A DNA stretch of 41,647 nt, taken from assembly GCF_020554865.1 (NCBI RefSeq), contig NZ_JAJCIC010000037.1:1-41647 (forward strand), given 5' to 3'. The notes under the pieces are model-generated. The model was not told the origin of the DNA. It made no database searches and saw only the letters and a list, made by a program, of their open reading frames with translations. A program made the translations under genes and the position numbers. This stretch comes from Lacrimispora sp. 210928-DFI.3.58 (GTDB lineage Bacteria; Bacillota; Clostridia; Lachnospirales; Lachnospiraceae). Positions 8,733 through 16,541 of this stretch are shown here, one piece after another (position 1 is the first letter of the stretch; each line of letters starts with the position of its first letter).

Positions 8733-8828
8733 ATGAAAAGGCAAGATATGCCGGAATGTGAGTTAAGGCTGTGTGCCTGTGCCACAGGAAGAGCAGTATC
8801 ATGGGAAAGAGCCCGTCTTCTGACATAG
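8733..8828 (+). CDS. Possible leaderless leader peptide with three Cys codons
   Basis: An ATG at or next to the predicted transcription start opens a 31-codon frame containing Cys codons at 8757, 8772 and 8778 (local peptide LCACATG), ending at a TAG inside the terminator loop. There is no room for a ribosome site, so translation would have to be leaderless. It could equally be a chance frame; the stop inside the terminator does not fit simple attenuation. Listed because the neighbouring cysE leader also codes Cys runs. Confidence 0.25.
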   Translation: MKRQDMPECELRLCACATGRAVSWERARLLT

Positions 8829-8843
8829 AAGGCGGGTTTTGTT
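8788..8843 (+). terminator. Leader terminator with a competing hairpin upstream of the symporter
   Basis: CCCGTCTTCT (8812-8821) pairs with AGAAGGCGGG (8827-8836), 10 pairs including one G-T, followed by TTTTGTT. The same 5' arm can instead pair upstream: GGG (8803-8805) with CCC and GAAG (8788-8791) with CTTC. The two folds exclude each other, as in transcription attenuators and riboswitch expression platforms. Confidence 0.7.
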
Positions 8844-8910
8844 GCTTCATCAGGAAACTTTTCTATAGTTTTCCGTGAAACAACAGAATAACAAAGGAGG
8901 GATATGCTGT

Positions 8911-10131
8911 ATGAAAAAGACAAAGAAAAAACCGTTTCCGATTACACTAGTGATTTTGGCAGGCCTGATTCTGGGAATCCTGTTTGGGCTGTTCATGCCT
9001 GGTCGGTATGAGTGGGCACTGCCGTGGATCGAACTGGCAGGGGGGATTTATATGAATGCTCTTCGAATGATGATCTTCCCGTTGGTATTCTGCTCATTGG
9101 TAGTAGGTATCCAGGGGATCGGCAGCGTGTCGGCTACAGGAAGGATAGGAGGCCAGTCCCTTCTGTATTTTACAGCTACTACGCTGTTTGCCAGTCTGCT
9201 GGGGCTGTTTCTGCCAAAAATGCTGGGCCTTGGCAGGGGAGTAGTGATCGAGATGTCAGAGGTTGCTGTGGAAGCCACGCCATTTACCAGCCTTTTTGAC
9301 ACGGTAAGGGACCTGATCCCGGCCAATCCGGCAGCAGCCTTTGCGGAGGGTAATATGCTCCAGGTGCTGGTCTTTGCGATCATAATGGGTACGGCATGCC
9401 TGTCCTTGGGAAAGAAGGCGGAGCCCTTTGTAAGGCTTGCGGAAGCGGTAAATGATATTTCCATCCGTATTGTATCCGTAGTCATGTATTTTACCCCTAT
9501 TGGCGTATTCTGCTCCATTGCGGCGGTAATCTATGCCAATGGGATCGAGACAGTGGCTGCACTGGGGGCAGTGCTTGCTGCCCTGTATGTAACAATGTTC
9601 CTGTATATCCTGCTTATCTATGGTGGCATTGTGAAGGTGATCGGAAAATGTAGTGTGGGAACATTTTTCGCCGAGGTAATGCCGGCTGCCCTTAACGCCT
9701 TTGGTACCTGCTCCAGCTCTGCGACTCTGCCCATCAGCAAACAATGTGCAGACAAGCTGGGGGTGCCCAACGAAATCTCAGCTTTTGCCCTGCCTCTGGG
9801 AGCCACCATCAACATGGATGCTGTCTCCATTGTCATGTCATTCATGATCGTGTTCTTTGCCAATGCCTGCGGCTCAGAGATCAGCTTTGGGCTGTTAGCC
9901 ATCGTGTTGCTTAGTAATACGCTCTTAAGCATAGGGACTCCCGGAGTGCCGGGAGGAGCCATTGCTTCCTTTGCAGCACTGGCATCCATAGCAGGCCTTC
10001 CGATGGGGATCATGGGCGTATATATCAGTATTAATACCCTCTGTGATATGGGAGCGACCTGCTGCAATGTCCTGGGGGATCTGGCCTGCTCCGTTGCCAT
10101 GAAGAGAACCATAAAACACAGCAGCAGATAG
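8911..10131 (+). CDS. Dicarboxylate/amino acid:cation symporter family protein (likely neutral amino acid or cyst(e)ine)
   Basis: 406 residues, about eight membrane segments plus two re-entrant loops, DAACS/GltPh family. Family landmarks are Ser268-270 in SSSATLP (hairpin 1), PLGATINMD, GTPGVPGGA (hairpin 2) and the last helix DMGATCCNVLGD with Asp379, Thr383, Asn386 and Asp390. The position that is Arg397 in GltPh, which holds the acidic side chain of aspartate, is Ala382 here, arguing against glutamate or aspartate as substrate. The ATG at 8911 has AAAGGAGG 10 bases upstream. The gene has its own promoter and attenuator-like leader. Its stop abuts the convergent hydE remnant with no terminator between. 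Confidence 0.88.
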   Translation: MKKTKKKPFPITLVILAGLILGILFGLFMPGRYEWALPWIELAGGIYMNALRMMIFPLVFCSLVVGIQGIGSVSATGRIGGQSLLYFTATTLFASLLGLFLPKMLGLGRGVVIEMSEVAVEATPFTSLFDTVRDLIPANPAAAFAEGNMLQVLVFAIIMGTACLSLGKKAEPFVRLAEAVNDISIRIVSVVMYFTPIGVFCSIAAVIYANGIETVAALGAVLAALYVTMFLYILLIYGGIVKVIGKCSVGTFFAEVMPAALNAFGTCSSSATLPISKQCADKLGVPNEISAFALPLGATINMDAVSIVMSFMIVFFANACGSEISFGLLAIVLLSNTLLSIGTPGVPGGAIASFAALASIAGLPMGIMGVYISINTLCDMGATCCNVLGDLACSVAMKRTIKHSSR

Positions 10132-10766
10132 CTACTGCAGGGCATCGCCCCGTTCCACTGCCAGCCTGCAGCCGACTGAAGCCACTCTTCTTCCCATACA
10201 GCCGATGCATTGAGCGGCTTCATCACCAGTACAGATCTTGTTGTCGTACAGTTCATACTGCTTCCTATTCTTCGCAGGAGACAGATTGGGCATTACGACA
10301 TTGGCCCCGGCCATAAGGCCCTTTTCACGTCCGATCGGGTCCAGCGTTCCCAGTGCTGTTGTAGCAGGGAGAAGTACCTTGGGAAGCAGGATCCGTATGA
10401 TGGACAAGAGGTACAAGGTCTGCTCTACGCTGCCAGGCTGCTCTGCGGCAAAGGGGGTATCGTGGTGGGGGATAAAGGGGCCGATCCCCACCATCTGTGG
10501 CTTAAGCTCCTGTAAAAAAAGCATGTCCTCGGCCAGCTCCCTGGTGGTCTGTCCCGGAGAGCCTACCATGAATCCGGCTCCCACCTGATATCCCAGCTCT
10601 TTCAGATCATACAGGCACTGCTTGCGCGCAGAGAGGCTCATCGGATATTCATGGCCTCGTGGGACAGCTGACAGACAGCAGCGGAATCCCGCTGCTGCTC
10701 CAATAATTCGATCCATTCCTCTTTTGACAGCTCCTGGCTCTGCAGGAAGCGTTCCATAATGTTCAT
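10132..10766 (-). pseudogene. hydE: hydE remnant (radical SAM hydrogenase maturase), internally deleted and frameshifted
   Basis: The C-terminal half is clearly HydE: CLYDLKELGYQVGAGFMVGS, then IPHHDTPF, LPATTALGTLDP, ANVVMPNLSP and YELYDNKICTGDEAAQC. An N-terminal HydE-like segment (MERFLQSQELSKEEWIELLE) starts at 10766 or 10757 behind GGAGG, but in another frame, and stops at 10638. The joint lies near 10641. Roughly 130-140 residues are missing, including the radical SAM CxxxCxxC cluster site, so no active enzyme can be made. It follows cysE by 20 bases on the same strand. Confidence 0.85.
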
Positions 10767-10786
10767 CCATTCCTCCACATTTTTTG

Positions 10787-11740
10787 TTATATTTCATAGC
10801 ACCAGCATTCATCCTGTAAATGTGAGCTTCCCTTTTTTAGCTGCAGCTCCTGGTTTTTGACACTTACACGTGTATTGGCGGAGATGGAGGAGGTGATAAA
10901 GGTGTTGCCTCCGATCACTGTATTGCGCCCGATCACAGTTTGTCCTCCCAGGATGGATGCGCCGGAATAAATGGTGACATTGTCCTCTATAGTGGGATGG
11001 CGTTTGACGCTTTTGAGCTTCTGTCCGCCGTTTGTGGACAGTGCGCCCAAAGTGACACCCTGGTAGACCTTGACGTGCTCGCCGATCATGGTGGTCTCGC
11101 CCACTACGATTCCCGTTCCATGGTCAATGAAGAAGTATTTTCCAATGGAGGCGCCGGGATGGATGTCGATCCCTGTGAGGCTGTGGGCATGCTCTGTCAT
11201 AGCTCTGGGGATCAGAGGGACAGAGAGCAAAAACAGTTCATGGGCCATCCTGTATATGGTGATGGCGAACATTCCGGGATAGGAGAGTATGATCTCCTCT
11301 TTGCTGTCCGCAGCCGGGTCCCCGTCAAAGGCCGCCTGGAGGTCGGTTTCTAAATATTCGCGTATGGATGGTATCTTCCTTAAAAATGCAATGGTGATAT
11401 TCTCTGCTTCCGTCTGGATCGCAGCATCGTCGCTGGCCTTGTGCCTGGGGCTGTATTTCAGCACCTTGGCGATCTCCTTGTTTAAATGGTAGGTCACATC
11501 TTCGATCAGCATGGACAGCTGGCTGGTGGCATTGTAAATGCGGTAGGATTTGTCGCGGTAGTAGCCGGGGAACATGATGCGGATCAGTTTGTTGATAATG
11601 CCGATGATGACCTCCTTGTCTGGCTGATTAAAAAAGTCGTTCATCTTGTCAATATCACGATTTTTGGTATAATCCTTCAGAATGTCTGACACTAATTCCT
11701 GTACTTCCAATTTCAACGCTTTTTCCATTTGCTCCCTCAT
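10787..11740 (-). CDS. cysE: Serine O-acetyltransferase
   Basis: 317 residues from the ATG at 11740 (or 313 from 11728; AGGGAG lies between them). Makes O-acetylserine from serine and acetyl-CoA, the carbon acceptor for CysK. The N-terminal helical domain is followed by left-handed beta-helix hexapeptides: GIDIHPGASIG, IDHGTGIVVGET, VYQGVTLGALS with the HPTIED and GASILGGQTVIG turns. The C-terminal tail ending CWCYEI is Cys-rich; CysE tails usually carry the feedback and CysK-binding end, here ending in Ile as expected. It sits behind a promoter, Cys-coding leader ORF and terminator (11795-12077). Confidence 0.93.
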   Translation of the reverse strand: MREQMEKALKLEVQELVSDILKDYTKNRDIDKMNDFFNQPDKEVIIGIINKLIRIMFPGYYRDKSYRIYNATSQLSMLIEDVTYHLNKEIAKVLKYSPRHKASDDAAIQTEAENITIAFLRKIPSIREYLETDLQAAFDGDPAADSKEEIILSYPGMFAITIYRMAHELFLLSVPLIPRAMTEHAHSLTGIDIHPGASIGKYFFIDHGTGIVVGETTMIGEHVKVYQGVTLGALSTNGGQKLKSVKRHPTIEDNVTIYSGASILGGQTVIGRNTVIGGNTFITSSISANTRVSVKNQELQLKKGSSHLQDECWCYEI

Positions 11741-11794
11741 TTCCGGCTGCTGCTTCTCCAGGGCAGCGGGACAGCCTGTTTGATTTTTGTTTTC

Positions 11795-11828
11795 AAAATA
11801 AAAAGACGGAAAGCACAATGCTTTCCGT
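11795..11828 (-). terminator. Attenuator terminator upstream of cysE
   Basis: On the minus strand ACGGAAAGCA pairs with TGCTTTCCGT (10 perfect pairs, loop TTG), followed by CTTTTTATTTT. It lies between the cysE promoter and the cysE start, so it must be bypassed for expression. Its 5' arm GGAAAGC is also complementary to GCTTTCC at 11904-11910, inside the leader ORF. Confidence 0.85.
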
Positions 11829-11880
11829 ATATCTCACCTATTGTATGCAGTTCTCCTGAAGCCGGACTGCCATTATAGTG

Positions 11881-12009
11881 CTATGGAATAAAAGAGCCTT
11901 TTGGGAAAGCGGTCGTTTGAAATTTTGCACAACAGAAAAGGGACATATGTCTACACATGCCCGTACAACAACAGCAGTTCTGTTCTGCAGAATAGCGAAC
12001 TTCAGTCAA
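11881..12009 (-). CDS. Cysteine-rich leader peptide of cysE
   Basis: Frame of 42 residues from a TTG at 12009, with GGAGG at 12025-12021 eleven bases before it; an in-frame ATG at 12030 would give 49 residues but has a poor ribosome site. The peptide contains QNCCCCTGMCRHMSLFCC: seven Cys, four of them consecutive (TGC TGT TGT TGT). It lies between the promoter at 12049-12077 and the terminator at 11795-11828. Cys-codon leader ORFs that act as attenuators are known in mycobacteria. Here the function is inferred from layout: stalling at Cys codons would leave GCTTTCC (11904-11910) free to pair with the terminator 5' arm. Confidence 0.65.
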   Translation of the reverse strand: MTEVRYSAEQNCCCCTGMCRHMSLFCCAKFQTTAFPKGSFIP

Positions 12010-12048
12010 CAGCTTTCTTTCCTCCATCATTCCTATAAAATTAATAGG

Positions 12049-12077
12049 ATAATACTATGGAAAACACAATTTGTCAA
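12049..12077 (-). promoter_or_regulatory. Sigma-A promoter of the cysE leader
   Basis: On the minus strand TTGACA, 17-base spacer, TATTAT. It begins 6 bases after the stop codon of the sensor kinase gene. Transcription should start near 12042, about 300 bases before cysE. Confidence 0.85.
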
Positions 12078-12082
12078 TAGGT

Positions 12083-13495
12083 TTATTTATTGATCTCCCT
12101 CGGAAGAGAAAGGAAAAACCTGCTTCCCTTTCCCTCCTCGCTCTCAGCCCATATTTTTCCTCCGTGGGCAAGGACGATGGATTTTGCTATTGCCAGCCCG
12201 ATACCGGCTCCGCCGGTTTTTCTCGTGCGGGAGGAGTCTGTCCGGTAAAAGCGCTCAAAGACAAAGGGCAGTTCCTCTTTGGAAATGCCGGTGCCCTGGT
12301 CCTCCACTGTGAGAAGCACATGGCTGTGGGAGGTCTCCAGCTTTATAAAGATATGTCCGTCTTCATTGGAATATTTAACAGCATTGGAGAGGAGATTAAA
12401 GACGACCTGGTGGAGCCGCTTTTCATTTCCCGGAACAGGCACAGGGACATCGCCGGATGTACAGCATATGCTGCAGGTCAGGCGCTTTTTCAGAAGCTCC
12501 GGCTCAAAGGCCCCCCGTACGGCCCGGACCAGCTTGAAAAGGTCCACAGGCTCCTTGTCAAAGATCAGATTTTCCCCCTCTATCTGTCTCATCTTTTCCA
12601 GATCTGTGACGATTCCGGATATGCGCATGAGTTCATCATAGCAGCCCTGGAGGCGTTTCTCTGTTGGTTCCCAGACACCCTCCAGGATCGCCTCCAGATG
12701 GGAGGATACGTTTGCCAGGGGCGTCCTGAGCTCATGGGCCATATCTGTGGTAAGCCGCCTGCGGAGCCTTTCCTGGTTTTCCAGTGAGGTCTCCATCTGG
12801 CTTAAGGACTGTATCAGCTCCTGCAGCTCTCTTGAACCGGCGCGGCATTCAAAGCCCATGCCGTAATTTCCCTCCGATATCTTCCTGGCAAGCTCCGTTG
12901 CCTTTGCAATCGGGCGTGTGATTCGTTTGGCAAAAAGAGTTCCGGCCGCAACAGCGCCTGCAAGGGAGAGAATGCCGGTGATGAGCAGAATCTGATTTAA
13001 GGAGTCTATAAACAGAAAATCATTTTCATTGAAATAATAAGGGCTGTAATAGCTTATATCCGCATAGCCGATCAGGGTTCCCATTTTCTTAAGTTCATAG
13101 CGGAAGGTCACAAAGTTTCCCTTCGTTTCCGGCTTTTCCTCCTCCATCCGCAGGGAGATCCTGTTCATGATCTGATGGCAGAGGGTCATATCATGATTCT
13201 GTGCATCCCAGATCACCTGTTCCTCCTTATCATAGAGTGTAAGGATATAGCCGTCCTCTAAGGCATACATTCCAAAGCCGTGGATGTAGTCCAGGTTCCA
13301 CTCTCCCGTATAGGTATTATACTGGTCGCCTAATCCTGCTGCAAGATTGTCGGAAAAGGCCTTTTGCTGCGCCTCCACATATTTTTCAAAACGGCGGTTG
13401 ATCATAAGGTTGGCAGTCAGGCTGATGAGGCCGATGGTAACAAAGACGATCAGCGAAAAGCCTAATGAGAGCTGTGTCCTAAGGGTATGTTTCAA
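12083..13495 (-). CDS. Two-component sensor histidine kinase
   Basis: 470 residues. Membrane segments at about 8-30 and 167-188 enclose an extracytoplasmic sensor domain. HAMP follows (about 190-240), then the H-box DMAHELRTPLA with His254, and an ATPase domain with NLLSNAVKYS, DQGTGIS and GGAGIGLAIAKS. It begins with TTG overlapping the TGA of the response regulator (TTGA), so the two are translationally coupled. The upstream copper-type membrane protein (14387-16372) is a possible target, but no direct evidence for the signal is present. Confidence 0.93.
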   Translation of the reverse strand: MKHTLRTQLSLGFSLIVFVTIGLISLTANLMINRRFEKYVEAQQKAFSDNLAAGLGDQYNTYTGEWNLDYIHGFGMYALEDGYILTLYDKEEQVIWDAQNHDMTLCHQIMNRISLRMEEEKPETKGNFVTFRYELKKMGTLIGYADISYYSPYYFNENDFLFIDSLNQILLITGILSLAGAVAAGTLFAKRITRPIAKATELARKISEGNYGMGFECRAGSRELQELIQSLSQMETSLENQERLRRRLTTDMAHELRTPLANVSSHLEAILEGVWEPTEKRLQGCYDELMRISGIVTDLEKMRQIEGENLIFDKEPVDLFKLVRAVRGAFEPELLKKRLTCSICCTSGDVPVPVPGNEKRLHQVVFNLLSNAVKYSNEDGHIFIKLETSHSHVLLTVEDQGTGISKEELPFVFERFYRTDSSRTRKTGGAGIGLAIAKSIVLAHGGKIWAESEEGKGSRFFLSLPREINK

Positions 13496-14205
13496 GATGG
13501 TTCGCCTCCAAATTTATAACCGACTCCGTGGACTGTCTGGATATAGACAGGCCTTTTGGGGTCATCCTCGATCTTCTTGCGGAGGTTCTTGATATGGGTG
13601 TCGATGACCCTGTCATAGCCGTCGAAATCTTCGTGAAAGGCATCACGGATGAATTCCTCCCTGGTAAAGATCTTTTTTGGATATTTCAGAAAGCAGGAGA
13701 GGATATTCCATTCAATGGGGGTAAGAGACACGGCAGTTCCGCGCTTTTTTACGGTCCTATGCTCCAGATCCGCTGTGAGATCGCCGCCGTTCCACTGAAA
13801 CCTCTCGGCCAGAGGCTTCAAGTCCCCGGCAGACCTTCGGGAGATGGCTTCCATCCGGGCGTACAGCTCCTTTAAGCTGAAAGGCTTTGTCATATAGTCG
13901 TCAGCGCCTATATGAAGGCCGTTCAGCATATCCTCCTCCATGGTTTTGGCTGTGAGCATAATAACAGGTACTCTGGATTTCTGGCGGATAAGAGAGCAGA
14001 GCTCTTCACCTGAGAGATCAGGCAGCATCAGATCCAGAATCAGGAAGCTGACCTGCGCTCGGTCAAACAGCTCCAGGGCTTCCTTTCCTGTTGCGGCAGT
14101 CAGGACGTGAAAACCTTTTTTTTCGAGATAGGAGGAGACGACCTCACGCAGCATCTCCTCATCATCAACAACCAGGATCGTGGTATTTTGGTCCAAGTTT
14201 ATCAT
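13492..14205 (-). CDS. OmpR-family response regulator
   Basis: 237 residues. Receiver domain with acidic pair Asp14-Asp15, phospho-acceptor Asp58 in LILDLMLPD, and the Thr/Lys switch residues in MLTAK and YMTKPFS. The C-terminal winged helix (VSLTPIEWNILSCFLKYP, then DTHIKNLRKKIEDDP and VHGVGYKF) binds DNA. Cognate kinase overlaps by 4 bases. It has its own promoter at 14250-14278. Confidence 0.95.
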   Translation of the reverse strand: MINLDQNTTILVVDDEEMLREVVSSYLEKKGFHVLTAATGKEALELFDRAQVSFLILDLMLPDLSGEELCSLIRQKSRVPVIMLTAKTMEEDMLNGLHIGADDYMTKPFSLKELYARMEAISRRSAGDLKPLAERFQWNGGDLTADLEHRTVKKRGTAVSLTPIEWNILSCFLKYPKKIFTREEFIRDAFHEDFDGYDRVIDTHIKNLRKKIEDDPKRPVYIQTVHGVGYKFGGEPS

Positions 14206-14249
14206 ATATAAAACCTACCTTTGATGTGGGTATTTCTACGGATGTTACT

Positions 14250-14278
14250 ATGATAAACGCAGAAGGAAGGATTGTCAA
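14250..14278 (-). promoter_or_regulatory. Sigma-A promoter of the two-component operon
   Basis: On the minus strand TTGACA, 17-base spacer, TATCAT, ending 45 bases before the regulator start codon. Confidence 0.75.
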
Positions 14279-14354
14279 CCAGCCGCCTTCAGAAGTTCCC
14301 GTATTTTGCACCGCATCCAGAGAGAAAGCCCAGGACCGCTTCACGGACTGCCTG

Positions 14355-14388
14355 AACGTATGTCAGGAATGATTTTCAAACATACGTT
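14355..14388 (-). other. Stem-loop overlapping the stop codon of the copper-type fusion gene
   Basis: AACGTATGT and ACATACGTT pair perfectly over 9 bases with a 16-base loop; the first arm includes the TAA stop of the gene at 14387-16372. There is no T-run after it, so it is not a standard terminator. It could stabilise the mRNA end or be a regulator site for the two-component promoter just downstream. Confidence 0.45.
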
Positions 14389-16372
14389 AGGAGCAGCAGC
14401 TTCTCTTTGGGACTTCAAAAACGGACTCAGGATAGATCATGGTCTCATACCCGCTGACCTCCTGTCTGACAGCGGCCTCATCCCAATCATTGATGTCATC
14501 TACCACCTTGACATAAGCATAAAAGCGGTGGTCTCCCGTGGAGACATCAAAGCTGTCCTGTGGATAGAGAGAGAGGAAATTTTCACCAGGAGAGAGATTC
14601 AGCCTGGAGGAGTAGGCCGGAGCCAGGAGCACAGAGGAGGCCGTCGCATCAGAGGAGAAATCAATCTCCCATATCAGGGGCAGGCCTGCTTGAGCCACAA
14701 TGACTGCCGGACTGAAGCCGTCTTCTGTCAGTTCTATGCGGACTGTCTGGATGTCTTCTCCATTTTCATCCACAGAAGCCTCTGCAACAGCAAACTGATC
14801 AGAGGGTATCTGGTAACCGGACGGAACAGGAATATCGGCAGTCTGATCATTGGGAGCCTCTGACGGGGCAGCATCTCCGTCTACCACAAAGATGCTGCCC
14901 CGTATCATTCCCATCCAGCAGGAGTATTGCTGGGTGCCTGTCTGTGTTGGAGTGAAGGTGATCACATTTTCCCCTTCTATAAATTCGTGGGTAATGCCGT
15001 AGGAGGGGAGGATCATCTTGTAGTTGCAGCCGTTAATGCTTTTGGCGGGGGCGTTGATCACCCATTTTACAGGAATCCCCGCCTGCACGGTGATATCTGG
15101 GTATCTGCCGGGGGTAAGGGTACTGGTTATGATCTGAGTACCGTCCACAAGTTCCGGATCCTCCGCTTCCAGCGAGGCTGCCCCTGAGCCTGCTGCCGGG
15201 GAAACATATCTGGAAATCAGGCAGCCCGAACCCACAAGGAGCAGAAGGGCAGCCAGAGTGATCTCTCTGCGCAGGGAGCTCTCAAAGGGAAGGCTTGCGA
15301 TCACGCCAAGGATGGTAAGCATGGCAATCAATACCAGCAAAAGCTTGGGAGAGAAAAGGCCTGAAAGGCTGGCACCCTGGGAGAGCATGGAAAGACCAAG
15401 GACGATCACAAAAAGCGCTCCGATGTCCATCAGCTGTCTGGTGTATTTTCTGCCCAAAAGTGATACAATGGACCCAAGTCCCAGCATAAGAGGTACGGTT
15501 CCAAGGCTGAACATGAGCATGGAAAGGGCACCTGTAAGAGGGCTGCCGGAGGCCAGTGCCAGGATCTGCATGGACTGCAGGGGACCGCAGGGCATGAGGC
15601 CGTTTAATATGCCGATAATGAAGGGCCGTTTTTCCTTCAGCTTCTTTGTTCCGATCACAGCGGCGAGAGGCCCGGGTATTCTCAGGCTGAACCGTCGGAG
15701 CCAGGGAAACAGGTTCAGCATGGTAAGGCCCATAATGACCATGAAAATGCCTGCGATGAATTTTAAGATGCCCTGGAACAGAATGGGAAGGCCGTTTCCT
15801 AAGCCCCCTCTGATCGTCATCCCTGCAGCTCCCAGGAGAAAGCCGATCAGGGTGTAAGAAATCACACGGCCCAGGTTATAGAGAAAGGCCGGACAGAGGG
15901 AAGAAAGCGAGCTTTCCTGGCTGCTTGTGTTGGCGTGTGGAATACATTGGGAAAGATTGATGCCTCCGCACATGGCGATGCAGTGGACGGAAGTAATGAG
16001 TCCGATGAGAAAAAGCATTCCATAGCCCATCCGGCTGTCTGCCAGCTGGCCGGGGGCAAGGCGGTTCAGCACACCGGATTCCTCAAGCAGGGCATAGAGA
16101 AACAGGATCATAACGGAGAAACGCAGGGTGCGGCGGATATCTGCAAAAGAAGATCGTCCCTTTAAAATTTTATAATCCAGTCCTTCAATGACAGCGATGA
16201 TCTCATCCAGGGTAATAGATGCCGGATCATAGATGATATCTGCGGTGCCTTTATTATAGCTCACTTGCACCTTATGAATACCGGCAGTATGAGTCAAGGC
16301 CTTCTGTATTTTCGTTTGGCAGTTGATACAGGTCATTCCACCAATGGAGAGCTGCTTTTTGATCAATTCCAT
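14387..16372 (-). CDS. HMA - TauE/SafE membrane - cupredoxin fusion, probable copper handling protein
   Basis: 661 residues with a clear domain chain. N-terminal heavy-metal-associated domain with GGMTCINCQ (Cys15, Cys18). A TauE/SafE (UreH/DsbD-like) membrane domain of about 7-8 helices includes HCIAMCGG and NGLMPCGPLQ, with conserved Cys that could relay metal or electrons. The outward C-terminal region resembles a cupredoxin, with GCNYKMI, THEF and YSCWMGMIRG as possible copper ligands. A second beta-rich domain follows, and the tail is CCS. Related fusions occur in anaerobic Firmicutes. The copper role is inferred from the metal domains and the divergently ordered two-component pair next door. 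Confidence 0.8.
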   Translation of the reverse strand: MELIKKQLSIGGMTCINCQTKIQKALTHTAGIHKVQVSYNKGTADIIYDPASITLDEIIAVIEGLDYKILKGRSSFADIRRTLRFSVMILFLYALLEESGVLNRLAPGQLADSRMGYGMLFLIGLITSVHCIAMCGGINLSQCIPHANTSSQESSLSSLCPAFLYNLGRVISYTLIGFLLGAAGMTIRGGLGNGLPILFQGILKFIAGIFMVIMGLTMLNLFPWLRRFSLRIPGPLAAVIGTKKLKEKRPFIIGILNGLMPCGPLQSMQILALASGSPLTGALSMLMFSLGTVPLMLGLGSIVSLLGRKYTRQLMDIGALFVIVLGLSMLSQGASLSGLFSPKLLLVLIAMLTILGVIASLPFESSLRREITLAALLLLVGSGCLISRYVSPAAGSGAASLEAEDPELVDGTQIITSTLTPGRYPDITVQAGIPVKWVINAPAKSINGCNYKMILPSYGITHEFIEGENVITFTPTQTGTQQYSCWMGMIRGSIFVVDGDAAPSEAPNDQTADIPVPSGYQIPSDQFAVAEASVDENGEDIQTVRIELTEDGFSPAVIVAQAGLPLIWEIDFSSDATASSVLLAPAYSSRLNLSPGENFLSLYPQDSFDVSTGDHRFYAYVKVVDDINDWDEAAVRQEVSGYETMIYPESVFEVPKRSCCS

Positions 16373-16472
16373 TATGAATCACTCCTTGTTCTTTTTCCGG
16401 ACAGGATACCAGAAAAATTTGTGGATTTTATGTGGAATACTCATTTTACAAAAATTAAACATATTAACCACA

Positions 16473-16501
16473 TTGACAAAATAGGTTTAAGGCGGTAGAG
16501 T
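16473..16501 (+). promoter_or_regulatory. Promoter of the sulfur-relay operon, with AATAGGTTTAA motif
   Basis: TTGACA, 17-base spacer, TAGAGT. The spacer contains AATAGGTTTAA (16480-16490), identical over 11 bases to a sequence in the rrf2 promoter (rc of 21199-21209), suggesting a shared operator. Confidence 0.55.
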
Positions 16502-16541
16502 ATAGGGAAAGATTTGAAAAAGAGAAATGAGGGTAGACGAT

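Noticed and set aside
8730..8759. Closing stem CACAT/ATGTG for the symporter leader
   Set aside because: The 5' arm lies at or before the expected transcription start, so it would not be fully transcribed.
10132..10812. Intact gene reading through the hydE C-terminal frame
   Set aside because: The first 57 residues of this frame are unlike HydE, while the HydE-like N-terminus lies in another frame; the frame also overlaps the end of cysE.
10787..11818. Longer cysE start
   Set aside because: The extension crosses the leader terminator and has no ribosome site; starts at 11740 or 11728 fit family length.
11795..12042. T-box riboswitch in the cysE leader
   Set aside because: AATAGGTGAGATATACGG loosely resembles a T-box, but the TGG needed to bind the tRNA end and the rest of the consensus are missing. 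The Cys-codon ORF explains the leader better.
12071..12787. Plus-strand frame opposite the sensor kinase
   Set aside because: Shadow of a well-supported kinase gene on the minus strand; no recognisable domain.
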